From the NCBI RefSeq assembly GCF_000429165.1, contig NZ_AUBI01000010.1:99836-163835 (forward strand): 64,000 nucleotides of DNA, read 5' to 3'. The position numbers and the translations under genes were made by a program. Origin of the DNA: Acetobacter nitrogenifigens DSM 23921 = NBRC 105050 (GTDB lineage Bacteria > Pseudomonadota > Alphaproteobacteria > Acetobacterales > Acetobacteraceae). Each line of letters begins with the position of its first letter. The stretch's first letter is position 1. Below the pieces are notes generated by a model. It saw only the letters and a program-made list of their open reading frames with translations, did not search any database and was not told where the DNA came from. Positions 46,324 to 55,652 of this stretch are shown in pieces.

Positions 46324-48051
46324 TCAGAACGTAATGCCCGCACGCATCCCGATCATATTTCCGCCTGTCTCCCCGATATAGGAGCCGGTTTTGTTCGATA
46401 CATGCGCATGGGTGTAGTTCAGCATCAGGCGCGCATAGTTCACCAGATACCAGTTTACGCCCAATGTGACGGTCCAGGCGCGCGCGCCCGTCGGCACGTC
46501 GCTGGCGTCCAGCCAGTCCGCGCGCGCCGCAACCTCCCAGGCTCCGACCCCTCCGTCCGGCACAGGATTCAGGACCCGGGGCGTAGCCCATTGGCCGGTA
46601 TGGGCGAAGTAATTCGGCGTCTCCCCCGTCAGGAAGATACCGGTCTGCGCACTCGCCGCCTTCTCCGTGCCCCTGCCGCCGCCCGAAAGGTCGCGGAACT
46701 TCATGCTTCGAACGCCGCCTTCCGCCAGAGCCCACGCATTTTTCCAGATACCAAAAAGCTCGAGCCCACCCGCGAGTGAATTGGCCAGAGGAACGGTCGG
46801 CCCCAGATAAGCAGAAAACGCGTCGTCGGTACGCGCCATCAACCGAACATTCTGGGAGAACGACGCGGCGGGTTTTACGTCCTCGTAAAAACCCCAGGCG
46901 CCCAGATGGATGAGCGCATCCTTGGAGCGCCAGGGTATCCAATGCGACCTCAATTCATAAGTGAGATCGTCACGCACATTGTTGGTCGTATTCGACGAAT
47001 TAACGTCGTCGCCGGTGATCTGCGCGGCGACATGCCAGCTTTTTCCAAAAATTTTGTAGGCGCCGCCAAGCCCGTACCAACCTTTGACCGGCAAAATCGC
47101 ATTGGCGACCAGATCGCGGTCAAGGAACACCGTCTGGTCCGAACCCGTCGAGCCGTCGAAACCGCGCTCGTTGAATTTGTTGCCAAGAGTGTATTCGACA
47201 AGATGCCCTGCCATCTTGTCGCTCCAGGTCGCGAAAGCGCTGACGATCTGGACCTGATTTCCCGAAAAATCCGTCTCGAAGACCCAGGAAAGCTGCCGCG
47301 CCCGTCCTTCGATGCCGATACGGGCTGCGCGCAGCGCAGTACGCGAAACATTCTGCCCGCCGAACCGGGAACCAAACGCAGCCCCGTAATCAGCCAGCAC
47401 ACGTCCACGCACGCGAAAGGCGTAGTGCCCGTCAGGCGTCGTAAATTCCGGCAGCCCCTTGCCCCAGTTCAATACCAGACCACCGACGGTCGTCGTCCGC
47501 GCCGCTGACGGAATGGAAGACTCGACTCCATAGACAGGCGAGGAGTTCGATGGCATCGCCGAAATCGCGCCATATGTGCCCGGCGGAGCCGCTATCAACG
47601 GATACACATGACGCGTCGTGAACATGTTCGACGAATCATTTGCGATACGGAACGTCGGCCTCGCCTCATTGACCACTGGCTGGTTCACCGTCGCCACCAC
47701 GCTGCTCGAGGCCTGAGGCGGCGCGACGACCGGCGGAAGCACCGCTGGAGCGACCATCGTCGTCGCTGCGTAAGCCGTTTTTGGTTTCCCGGCTGACGCA
47801 GACGAGGATTTGGCCGAGGCAGGCGTGGAGCGCTTCTCCACGAGATCGAGACGGGCCTGCAGATCATGAATCTGCCGGGCCTGCGCCTTCACCAACTCCG
47901 CCAATGCCTGAACGTCGACGTTTCCGGAAGATGCAGCCCGGGCCTCTCCCTCTCCACAAAACGACGCGGCGACGGCGATCAGGGCGACGCCACAAGCGTA
48001 TCGGCCACGCCTTACATTCTCGCCGTTCGGCGAGCACACAATCGATGTCAA
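46324..48051 (-). CDS. OprO/OprP-type outer-membrane porin
   Basis: A 575-residue exported porin. A signal peptide and a short coiled coil (LAELVKAQARQIHDLQARLD) come before the beta-barrel. VRGRVLADYGAAF, ARIGIEGRARQLSWVFETDF and VKGWYGLGGAYKIFGKSWHV fit the phosphate-selective porin O/P family. The C-terminal strand ends in MRAGITF with the terminal Phe. The start is a TTG at 48049-48051 that overlaps the stop of the symporter gene (TTGA); a GTG at 48037-48039 is an alternative. No ATG is available nearby. The substrate is probably an anion or sugar acid handled with the MHS symporter. Confidence 0.88.
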   Translation of the reverse strand: MTSIVCSPNGENVRRGRYACGVALIAVAASFCGEGEARAASSGNVDVQALAELVKAQARQIHDLQARLDLVEKRSTPASAKSSSASAGKPKTAYAATTMVAPAVLPPVVAPPQASSSVVATVNQPVVNEARPTFRIANDSSNMFTTRHVYPLIAAPPGTYGAISAMPSNSSPVYGVESSIPSAARTTTVGGLVLNWGKGLPEFTTPDGHYAFRVRGRVLADYGAAFGSRFGGQNVSRTALRAARIGIEGRARQLSWVFETDFSGNQVQIVSAFATWSDKMAGHLVEYTLGNKFNERGFDGSTGSDQTVFLDRDLVANAILPVKGWYGLGGAYKIFGKSWHVAAQITGDDVNSSNTTNNVRDDLTYELRSHWIPWRSKDALIHLGAWGFYEDVKPAASFSQNVRLMARTDDAFSAYLGPTVPLANSLAGGLELFGIWKNAWALAEGGVRSMKFRDLSGGGRGTEKAASAQTGIFLTGETPNYFAHTGQWATPRVLNPVPDGGVGAWEVAARADWLDASDVPTGARAWTVTLGVNWYLVNYARLMLNYTHAHVSNKTGSYIGETGGNMIGMRAGITF

Positions 48052-49415
48052 GCGCGCGCGCCCTCGTCCTTATAAGGCTTTGCCCGAATTGCAGCAATCA
48101 GACCACACACCGCAGCGACGGACAACCAGGCTCCAGGCATCGCCCGGTCGCCTGTCTGGTGGATGAGCAAGGTGCAGATTGTCGGCGTGAAACCACCGAT
48201 GCAGGTCGCGGCGCTGTAGGCCAGCGAGAAGCCGGTCGTGCGGATTCTTGGCGGCACGATTTCCGTCAGGAATGCGACCGCCGCTCCGTTGTAGGCGCTG
48301 TAGATCAGCGCCAGCCACAATTCCACCACAAGGAGGCGACCGAAGGACGGTGTGGTGGTCAGCCAGGTCATGGCGGGCCACGCAGTGAGGATAGCGGTCA
48401 CCGTCGCGACGATCAGCAGTCGGCGCCGACCGATCCGGTCCGAAAGTGCGCCGAAGGCAGGAAGCATCGCAAAATTGGCGACGCCGACGCACAGGGTGAC
48501 GACCAGACTGTCACGAGACGACAGATGCAGGACGCTCGCTCCAAAGGAGGGCGTGTAAGCAGTGATCACGTAAAAGGACGTCGTGGTCATCAGCACCATC
48601 AGCACGCCAACGCCCACAATCCGCCATTCGCGGGCGATGGTGGCAAGCACCTCGCGTATCGCAGGTGGCGAATGCGTCGCTGCGAATGCTTCAGTCTCAC
48701 GCAGGTTGCGGCGCAGGAAGAACAGGACCGGCACGATCATGCATCCAAGCAGCAAAGGCACGCGCCAGCCCCATGCCCCCATGCTTTCCGGCGGGATGAC
48801 AGTCGACAAAAACACGCCCAGAGCGGCAGCCGCGGCGACCGCGACCTGCTGCGACGCCGACTGAAACGAGACAACGAAGCCTTTGGTGGCGGGCGTGGCG
48901 ATTTCAGCCAGGTAGACGGAGGTGGAACCAAGCTCCACACCAGCCGAAAAGCCCTGCAACAACCTGCCGCACAGCACGATCAGCGGAGCCAGCAAGCCGA
49001 TTTGCGCATATGTCGGCGTAAGCGCGAGGCACATCGTCCCGATCGACATTAGCGAAAGCGTCAGGATCAGGCCCTTGCGTCGGCCGATGCGATCGACATA
49101 GGCGCCAAGCACGACCGCGCCGAGCGGGCGCATGAGAAATCCCGCCCCGAACGTCGCGAAAGACATCATCAGTTCGGCGTAGGCATCGCCGGACGGGAAG
49201 AACGCACGACCGATGGCGGCGGCATAGTAGCCGAACACCATGAAATCATACATTTCGAGCATATTGCCGCTGGCGACCTGCATGGCCGCGCGTACGCGCG
49301 CTCCGGTAGTCATCGGCGGCGCGATGTCCGCAACGGTGGAACTTTGCGCAACGCCGCCCGCAGCATACCCTTCGGCGCTGCGTGCGACGTCGAGAGACGC
49401 CGTTTTGTTCGTCAT
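48048..49415 (-). CDS. MFS transporter, metabolite:H+ symporter (MHS) family
   Basis: A 455-residue 12-helix transporter of the MHS family (citrate, proline/betaine, alpha-ketoglutarate or similar). Visible are NMLEMYDFMVFGYYAAAIGR, FLMRPLGAVVLGAYVDRIGRR, GRLLQGFSAGVELGSTSVYL and PERG-like RRNLRETEAF. I chose the ATG at 49413-49415; an upstream frame start at 49469 is possible. Stop overlaps the porin start by 4 nt, so uptake across both membranes is encoded as one unit. Confidence 0.87.
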   Translation of the reverse strand: MTNKTASLDVARSAEGYAAGGVAQSSTVADIAPPMTTGARVRAAMQVASGNMLEMYDFMVFGYYAAAIGRAFFPSGDAYAELMMSFATFGAGFLMRPLGAVVLGAYVDRIGRRKGLILTLSLMSIGTMCLALTPTYAQIGLLAPLIVLCGRLLQGFSAGVELGSTSVYLAEIATPATKGFVVSFQSASQQVAVAAAAALGVFLSTVIPPESMGAWGWRVPLLLGCMIVPVLFFLRRNLRETEAFAATHSPPAIREVLATIAREWRIVGVGVLMVLMTTTSFYVITAYTPSFGASVLHLSSRDSLVVTLCVGVANFAMLPAFGALSDRIGRRRLLIVATVTAILTAWPAMTWLTTTPSFGRLLVVELWLALIYSAYNGAAVAFLTEIVPPRIRTTGFSLAYSAATCIGGFTPTICTLLIHQTGDRAMPGAWLSVAAVCGLIAAIRAKPYKDEGARA

Positions 49416-49630
49416 CCGGCTGCCTGTCCTTAATTTATTGTTGGTTCGCCTTCTCCCTACCTGCGCCACGAACGACGCGGCGTCGACCGAAAAACCCGGT
49501 TGACGCGGGGTCCTATCGATTTTGTGTAATCGCCGCCCTGTCAGCTTCAGGCGCTCTCAAGAAGCAGCCCGCCACCCCGGCCATAAGGCCGCCGCTTGCG
49601 CCGTCTGCGCCCCGGCATTATCCGGAGCGC

Positions 49631-50812
49631 ATGAGCCCCAGCGACGCCCGGGCTGACGCCCCCCTGATCTGGATACTGGCCGGCGAGGCGAGCGGCGACG
49701 TTTTAGGCGCGCGCCTGATGGCCGCCCTGCGCACGCGCCGTCCAGACCTGCGCTTTGCAGGCGTCGGCGGCCCGCGCATGCAGGAACAGGGGCTGCGCAG
49801 CCTGTTCCCTATGCATGAGCTTGCGGTCATGGGGCTGGTCGAGATTCTCCCTCGCATCCGCAGCCTGTCCCGTCGACTGGACGACGCCGTCCGCGACATC
49901 GAACGCACCCGGCCCGCCCTCGTAGTGACCATCGACAGTCCTGGGTTTGCGCTTCGGCTGCTCCGACGCATCGCGCCCCTCGCGATCCCCCGCGCACATT
50001 ATGTCGCACCGCAGGTCTGGGCGTGGCGCGAACATCGCGTCCGCGAGTTTCCGGGGCTATGGGAGCGGCTTCTCGTGCTGCTTCCTTTCGAAGAAGCCTT
50101 CTTCCGTCGCCACGGGCTGGACGCCCGCTTCGTTGGCCACCCGGTGCTGCAGTCCGGCGCGAACACTGGCGACGCGGCTGCGTTCCGGAAACGCCACGAC
50201 CTGTCCCATGATGCGCCGATCGTGATCCTCATGCCCGGCAGCCGTCGTTCCGAGGCGCCGCGTCTGCTGCCGGTGTTCGGGCGCATGTTGTCGCTGCTGC
50301 GTCAGCGCATCCCGAACGTCGTTCCGGTTATTCCTGTCTCGCCCGTGGTCGCGAAGACAGTGCTGAACGCCACCGCACGCTGGCCGACGCAGCCAATTAT
50401 CGTCACGGAGGTGAACGACAAGCACGATGCTTTCGCCGCAGCTAGCGCAGCGTTGACCAAATCCGGCACATCGACTCTCGAACTCGCGCTGGCGGGCGTG
50501 CCAATGGCCGTGACCTATCGGGTGAATCCGCTCACCGCGGCGATCGCAAGGCGGCTGATACGCGTGCCTTATGTGGCGATGGTCAACCTGCTTGCTGAAC
50601 GTGGACTTGTGCCGGAGTTGCTGCAGGGCGATTGCCGCCCCGACGTGCTGGCTGACGCCGTCGAGCGCCTTATCACCGACCGGCAGACTGCTGAGGCCCA
50701 GCGCGCAGGATTCCAGACGCTTTTGGAAGGATTGCGTGGACCGGGGGGCGCAATCCCCGCCGACGCAGCGGCGGAAGAAATCCTGTCCATGTTGGACCAA
50801 CCCGGCGCATAG
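49631..50812 (+). CDS. lpxB: Lipid-A-disaccharide synthase
   Basis: Joins UDP-2,3-diacylglucosamine and lipid X to form lipid A disaccharide, a peripheral inner-membrane GT19 enzyme. Protein of 393 residues. Visible are WILAGEASGDVLGARLM near the start, PDLRFAGVGGPRMQEQGL, APQVWAWREHRVREF, LPGSR-like LMPGSRRSEAPRL and TKSGTSTLELALAGVPMAV. I chose the ATG at 49631; an open frame runs back to 49382 overlapping the divergent symporter gene. lpxB is often near lpxA/fabZ; those are not seen here. Confidence 0.96.
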   Translation: MSPSDARADAPLIWILAGEASGDVLGARLMAALRTRRPDLRFAGVGGPRMQEQGLRSLFPMHELAVMGLVEILPRIRSLSRRLDDAVRDIERTRPALVVTIDSPGFALRLLRRIAPLAIPRAHYVAPQVWAWREHRVREFPGLWERLLVLLPFEEAFFRRHGLDARFVGHPVLQSGANTGDAAAFRKRHDLSHDAPIVILMPGSRRSEAPRLLPVFGRMLSLLRQRIPNVVPVIPVSPVVAKTVLNATARWPTQPIIVTEVNDKHDAFAAASAALTKSGTSTLELALAGVPMAVTYRVNPLTAAIARRLIRVPYVAMVNLLAERGLVPELLQGDCRPDVLADAVERLITDRQTAEAQRAGFQTLLEGLRGPGGAIPADAAAEEILSMLDQPGA

Positions 50813-50919
50813 GCTGATCCAGCGAGCTCTCGCGTGAGCGAGAGAACTCGCCGGTCGGTGGCGGCTGATCGAGCGACCTTGCCAGACCCGAAGTCGGGCA
50901 ACTTTCGATCAGTAGCTTA

Positions 50920-51519
50920 TTATCGGGCTTTCACTGGAAAATTCACCGTCTTGTGGGCGCCGCCTAGGAACGTGAACGTGACCGACACGGTAGAGCCGTC
51001 CGCTACAGTCACGCCCGGCGCTTCATCGCACATCAAATGGTATCCTCCCGGAGGAAACACGAGCGTCTGATTCTCCGGCAGAGCCAGATGGGAGAACAGG
51101 TTGCGCGTGGCGGACGAGATTTCCTGATCAGAGTGGTAGCCGTAAAGCTGTGCGCAGGACGGCGAACTCACGCCCTGCACCAGATATGTCGCATCCGCCC
51201 GGTTCTCTATCGTGAAATACGCCGAGAGCCGATCCGGAACACGTTTTCCGCGAACCATCCACTGCCCGGTGATGGCGACGTCATGAGCCGCTCCTTCCTG
51301 CCCGGGCACCAGGACCGCCTCCGCGCCACTCATATCGTCAGAACTGGCCGTCGCTGCGCCCGGTGAGGCCGCGCCCTCGTCCGCCGCGTTGCCGGGCGTC
51401 GCCGCCAGAAACGCCGCACACGCGAGGCCGACCCGCCACAGCGAGACCTTCGGGCGCGTATCCTGTCGAATCTCCACAAAACGGCGGAACACCGGGAACA
51501 TAAGTCGCGAACGTTTCAC
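50920..51519 (-). CDS. PCu(A)C-like copper chaperone domain protein
   Basis: A protein of about 199 residues with a signal peptide or anchor (SLWRVGLACAAFLAATPGNA). The C-terminal domain has AYFTIENRADATYLVQGVSSP, FPPGGYHLMCDEAPG and VSVTFTFLGGAHKTVNFPV, which match the PCu(A)C cupredoxin-like fold that delivers copper to cytochrome oxidase. The second ligand pair His-x-Met is present in GGYHLM, but the first Met partner of the earlier His site is not evident. The start is uncertain; I chose a GTG at 51517-51519 with an AAGG ribosome-binding site. Convergent with lpxB. Confidence 0.65.
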   Translation of the reverse strand: MKRSRLMFPVFRRFVEIRQDTRPKVSLWRVGLACAAFLAATPGNAADEGAASPGAATASSDDMSGAEAVLVPGQEGAAHDVAITGQWMVRGKRVPDRLSAYFTIENRADATYLVQGVSSPSCAQLYGYHSDQEISSATRNLFSHLALPENQTLVFPPGGYHLMCDEAPGVTVADGSTVSVTFTFLGGAHKTVNFPVKAR

Positions 51520-51948
51520 ACCGAGCACCTTATTTATTTTCGCCACGCCGCTCGCCTCGATATTCGCCTGTCTACTACGTTGCGGACACGAGAACGGTTC
51601 CACACACCCTATCACTCCAGTCGCGCAGGGTCAGCCGTCGAAACAGATTCGCAAGCGTCGCCAGCATAGTCAGACTGCGAACTGCGGAGTCGAACGCCGG
51701 GCCACCGCGCCGCTGTCCCCAGTTTACGACTCGCCGACACTCCTGATCTTTCAACTCGCCCCCCACTCCGCATTTGCGGCAATCCGTTCAACACCTGCAG
51801 CACGGCTGCGTTCGCCACTTCCAAACCCAATTCGCCACGCAAGCGACGACATTTTTGCTCGCCGTGGCGCCCGGGACGCACTTCGCTTTATAATGGAGCA
51901 GTCGATATGTTCGCCGCCGTGCGAGATCGCCCGAGGAAAGACAGTTTG
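51520..51948. other. Divergent intergenic region before nrdR
   Basis: About 430 bases with the promoters for nrdR and the PCu(A)C-like gene. Several open frames cross it in different phases without a supporting motif. I see no NrdR-box pair by eye. Confidence 0.4.
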
Positions 51949-52416
51949 ATGCGATGCCCATTCTGCAATCACGACGACACGCAGGTGAAGGACAGCCGCC
52001 CCAGCGAGGAGGGCGCGTCCATTCGACGTCGACGTTCGTGCTCCCAGTGTGGTCAGCGCTTCAGCACTGTGGAACGAGTGCAACTGCGGGAACTGATCGT
52101 CGTAAAGGCCGATGGTCGGCGGGCGCCGTTTGATCGGGAGAAGCTGCTGCGCTCGGTGCGTATCGCGCTGCGCAAGCGGCCTGTGAGCGAAGACAGGGTC
52201 GAGCAGATTGTCAGCGGCATCGCCCGGCGTCTGGAGGCGTCCGGCGAAGGCGAAATCCCGACGCACCTGATCGGTGAGCTTGCCATGGAGGCGCTGCACA
52301 CCGTGGACGCCGTCGGCTACGTCCGCTTCGCCAGCGTCTATCGCGACTTCCGGGAGACCAAGGATTTCTCTGCGATCGTCACCTCGATGACCGACAGAAA
52401 GACCGGATCGGACTGA
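51949..52416 (+). CDS. nrdR: Transcriptional repressor NrdR
   Basis: Zinc-finger ATP-cone repressor of ribonucleotide reductase genes, 155 residues. The zinc ribbon is [15 protein letters not shown] with [10 protein letters not shown]. The ATP cone follows ([20 protein letters not shown]). I chose the ATG at 51949, the family MRCPFC start, rather than the longer frame at 51907. It heads a line nrdR-nusB-thiL; in many alphaproteobacteria ribD, ribE and ribH stand between. Confidence 0.96.
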   Translation: MRCPFCNHDDTQVKDSRPSEEGASIRRRRSCSQCGQRFSTVERVQLRELIVVKADGRRAPFDREKLLRSVRIALRKRPVSEDRVEQIVSGIARRLEASGEGEIPTHLIGELAMEALHTVDAVGYVRFASVYRDFRETKDFSAIVTSMTDRKTGSD

Positions 52417-52612
52417 CCCGGGACAAAAAGTCCGCACGACTTGCCGTTGTCCGACGCCAGGGGGGTGGACCTGAGACGGTAAAGGCGCGATGAAGCGCGC
52501 CCCGGAACGGCGAATCCGTGCGATAAGATGTCGCGACCGGCGGCGCCACGCGTGAATACGACCACAGACGTACGCAGAGCGCATGAACAGAGAACAGGCA
52601 GGAGAGCGGCGG

Positions 52613-53200
52613 ATGGCCGAGACACAGGAACGGCTGAGCCCGGCGATACGGCCCCGAACAGCAGCGCGCGTCGCGGCTGTGCAGGCGCTCTTTCAAATCG
52701 AGCAGGGCGCGGATGCCCCGGAGAACGTCATACGGCAGTTCGTGACGCACCGTTTCGGCACACCGCTGTCCGGCGAGACCTTCGAAGAGGGTCATATCCC
52801 TGAAGCCGACATCCACCTGTTCACCGAGATCACCCGCCGCGCCAGCGCAACGTCGTCGCGTCGCGCAGCCCTGTTGTCGGAAACCCTCCCGGCCAGTTGG
52901 CCGGTCAACAGGCTCGACCCCGTGCTGCGCGCCATTCTGGTCGCCGCCATCGCGGAGCTGGATGCGCCTGAAGCGCCGCCCGCTGGCGTCGTGATCAACG
53001 AGTATCTGGACGTCGCCCACGGATTCTTCTCGGGCGACGAGACGAAGCTGGTCAATGGCGTTCTCGACGGTGTGGCGAAACGCCTGCGCCGCGAGGGCGA
53101 GGGCGGCGTTGAGACCGAGGACGCTGCCGAGGCGACTGCTGGCGCCGTCTCGACGGACGAAACCGGCGCCCCGGACGACGCCAATGGCGAACAGGCGTGA
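52613..53200 (+). CDS. nusB: Transcription antitermination factor NusB
   Basis: NusB binds boxA RNA with NusE for rRNA antitermination. The protein of about 195 residues has RTAARVAAVQALFQIEQG at its start and PAGVVINEYLDVAHGFFSGD and KLVNGVLDGVAKRL near the end, the family C-terminus. The last 25 residues are acidic and extra. I chose the ATG at 52613 with GGAGAG upstream; an ATG at 52583 is possible. It overlaps thiL by 17 nt. Confidence 0.93.
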   Translation: MAETQERLSPAIRPRTAARVAAVQALFQIEQGADAPENVIRQFVTHRFGTPLSGETFEEGHIPEADIHLFTEITRRASATSSRRAALLSETLPASWPVNRLDPVLRAILVAAIAELDAPEAPPAGVVINEYLDVAHGFFSGDETKLVNGVLDGVAKRLRREGEGGVETEDAAEATAGAVSTDETGAPDDANGEQA

Positions 53201-54215
53201 AACGCCTGTGACGTCAGACGCGGACTCGCCGCAGCCTGACGAGTTCGCCTTTATCCGACGTCATTTCAAGCAACTGGCTGGCGTGGAAGCGCTGGGCCTG
53301 ACCGACGACGCGGCGCTGTTCACCCCGAAATCGGGCCACGACATGGTGGTCGCGACCGATACGATGGTCGAAGGCGTTCACTTCCTGCCGGATGATCCGC
53401 CAGAAACGCTCGGTCGCAAGCTGCTCCGGGTCAATCTTTCCGACATCGCGGCGATGGGCGCCCAGCCATTCGGCTGGCTGCTTGCGCTTGCCTGTCCCCG
53501 TGGCCCCGGTCACATCGCCCGTGACGACGCCTGGTACGCCGCGTTCGCTGCTGGCGTCGCTGAAGATCAGGCGCGGTTCGGAGTGACATTGCTTGGCGGC
53601 GATACGACATCCACACGCGGCCCGCTGGTGATGTCCCTCACCATTCTTGGGAACGTCGCGCCCGGCGCGGCGCTCCGACGGAACGGCGCGCGTCACGGCG
53701 ACGGCCTCTGGGTGACCGGGACGATCGGCGACGGCGCACTTGGTCTGCTGGCCCTTCGGGGCGAAATCCCGGACCCGGATGGCTGGCTGGCTGACCGCTA
53801 CCGACTGCCGCAGCCGCGCCTTGGCCTGATGCTGAGTGGAGTCGCCAATGCCGCCATGGATGTCTCGGACGGGCTGGTGCAGGACGCCGGGCATCTGGTG
53901 CGCGAAAGCGGCGTCGGCGTCGTGATCGACGCGGACTCGATTCCGCTCTCCGCCGCCGCGCGCGCCTCCGGGGCGGCGGCCGGTCGTTTCACCGGGGAAA
54001 ACCTCACCACCTTCTGCGCGACGGGCGGAGACGATTACGAACTTCTGCTCGCTGTTCCCGATTCGGCGAGCGAGCGGTTGCTGGAAAGCTGTCGTCTGAC
54101 CGGAACGCCGATCAGTCGGATCGGGCGTTTCGACTCAGGCGTGTCGGGCGCGCGACTTGCGCGCGCCGACGGCTCCGACATCCCGCTGGAACGACACGGC
54201 TGGAGCCATATGTAG
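53184..54215 (+). CDS. thiL: Thiamine-monophosphate kinase
   Basis: Phosphorylates thiamine monophosphate to thiamine diphosphate. The PurM-like fold shows DDAALF, ATDTMVEGVHF and LLGGDTTSTRGPL, the metal-binding Asp motifs. About 343 residues from the ATG at 53184. A GTG at 53208, just past the nusB stop, is an alternative start. nusB-thiL is a common pair in alphaproteobacteria. No TPP riboswitch is visible upstream. Confidence 0.94.
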   Translation: MANRRETPVTSDADSPQPDEFAFIRRHFKQLAGVEALGLTDDAALFTPKSGHDMVVATDTMVEGVHFLPDDPPETLGRKLLRVNLSDIAAMGAQPFGWLLALACPRGPGHIARDDAWYAAFAAGVAEDQARFGVTLLGGDTTSTRGPLVMSLTILGNVAPGAALRRNGARHGDGLWVTGTIGDGALGLLALRGEIPDPDGWLADRYRLPQPRLGLMLSGVANAAMDVSDGLVQDAGHLVRESGVGVVIDADSIPLSAAARASGAAAGRFTGENLTTFCATGGDDYELLLAVPDSASERLLESCRLTGTPISRIGRFDSGVSGARLARADGSDIPLERHGWSHM

Positions 54216-54368
54216 GCCCTGCCCTGTCTCCTCTCGACTCGCTTGCATAGCTCCGCACGCAAGATTGACGCCCCAGATTGACACTTTCATCTGACGGGCC
54301 AGAAATGGCCTCCCCTAAACGCCCGACCGCAAGGTCGCGCCCATCATGGATGGCACAGGAGTCGCGCC

Positions 54369-55073
54369 ATGGGTCAGTTCATCTCCATCACCGCCGCCGA
54401 CGGTCATACATTCTCCGCTTACGTCGCCGGCAGCCCCGAAGCCCCGCATGCTCTGGTCGTCGTGCAGGAGATTTTCGGCGTTAACCACAACATGCGCGCT
54501 GTAGCTGACGCCTGGGCCGCCGACGGGTTTTCTGTGATCGTCCCCGCGTTGTTCGACCGCGTGGAGCCCGACGCGAAGCTCGGTTACACGCCGGAAGATG
54601 TGCAGAAGGGCCTGGCGCTGCGGGCCGATATTCCCCTCGAAAGCACGCTGGCGGATCTTGAAGCCTGCGCGCGCCATCTGCGGGAGCAGGCGCCGGAAAG
54701 GAAAGTCGGGATCATCGGTTTCTGCTGGGGCGGGCGGCTCGCCTGGGACGGCGCGACGCGCACGACCGCCTTCTCCGCAGCGGTGGGCTGGTATGGCGGC
54801 GGGATCGCGGCGCACAAGGATGCGACGCCGCATTGCGCAGTGCAGTTGCATTTTGGCGGACAGGACGGATCGATTCCGCCATCCGACGTGTCCGACATTC
54901 GCAAGACGCATCCCGAGATCGAAATCTACGTCTATGATGAGGCTGGGCACGGTTTCGGCAATCGTGATCGTCCCAGCTTCAACGCTGACGCCGAGCATCT
55001 CGCACGGGAACGCAGCCTGACGTTTCTTGAAGCTGGCCTTCGCACCGTCGGAGACATTCCCGAGCGAGGGTAG
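54369..55073 (+). CDS. Dienelactone hydrolase family protein
   Basis: A 234-residue alpha/beta hydrolase. The catalytic Cys119 lies in GIIGFCWGG, with Asp in FGGQDGSIPP and His in YDEAGHGFGN, the Cys-Asp-His triad of dienelactone hydrolases. VVVQEIFGVNHNMRAVADAW near the N-terminus is the oxyanion and entry region of the family. Such proteins act on cyclic esters or related compounds; the natural substrate is unknown. It has an AGGAG ribosome-binding site. Confidence 0.9.
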   Translation: MGQFISITAADGHTFSAYVAGSPEAPHALVVVQEIFGVNHNMRAVADAWAADGFSVIVPALFDRVEPDAKLGYTPEDVQKGLALRADIPLESTLADLEACARHLREQAPERKVGIIGFCWGGRLAWDGATRTTAFSAAVGWYGGGIAAHKDATPHCAVQLHFGGQDGSIPPSDVSDIRKTHPEIEIYVYDEAGHGFGNRDRPSFNADAEHLARERSLTFLEAGLRTVGDIPERG

Positions 55074-55109
55074 TCTCCAGTTTTTACCGACATATGTGGG
55101 GGATATGCG

Positions 55110-55316
55110 ATGTCGAGACTAACCCCGGAGTTTCAGGCGCGACAGAAGCCTGCGGCAGTCCTTATCGTAGGAATCAGCGTCGCGGCTGCGAGCCTTTTGG
55201 TGACGGCGGTTCGTAAACTCACCGGAGCCGGTGGCGTCCTGCGGCGCGCCGCGGAGGCGGAGCGGGCAGCTCACCCTCCTTCGGCGGACACGCAGCGACA
55301 ACCATTCGGAAGATAA
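55110..55316 (+). CDS. Small hypothetical membrane protein
   Basis: A 68-residue protein with one hydrophobic segment (PAAVLIVGISVAAASLLVTAV) and a polar, Ala/Arg-rich tail. It has a GGGGGAT ribosome-binding site before the ATG and follows the dienelactone hydrolase gene by 36 nt, so it is probably co-transcribed. I do not recognise a family. Confidence 0.5.
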   Translation: MSRLTPEFQARQKPAAVLIVGISVAAASLLVTAVRKLTGAGGVLRRAAEAERAAHPPSADTQRQPFGR

Positions 55317-55652
55317 ATAGCATTGTCATTGCGAGCGTTTTACCAACACGCCCCAAATCGCGAGACACATTCTGAACGCTGGAACACGGCCAGACCTATC
55401 CCGGCCTGTCGCGCAGCAACCGCGACGCCCTACCTACGACTGGAGGGGGCAAGATTGCAGAGCAATTCGAGAAAGCATGCCCGACAGATCGTAGAGTCTG
55501 TATGATCAGATGCCTCATCGGCTCTGCAAGAGCACTCGTGATCAGTTTTTATCGAGCATGCTGAGGCGGTAAAACTACGTCCGCTTGGACGGAGAGACTC
55601 TCGCTAGATCCGATACAAAATTGACGCAACGGGCAGACATCGGAGCAAATTG
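55317..55652. other. Intergenic region, no gene seen
   Basis: Between the small protein gene and the stop of the MFS gene on the other strand. I see no supported gene, strong hairpin or repeat here. Confidence 0.4.

Noticed and set aside
47781..49052. 423-codon plus-strand frame across the MHS symporter
   Set aside because: Antisense artefact, rich in Arg, Gln and His.
53184..54215. TPP riboswitch upstream of thiL
   Set aside because: thiL overlaps nusB and no THI-box motif was seen upstream.
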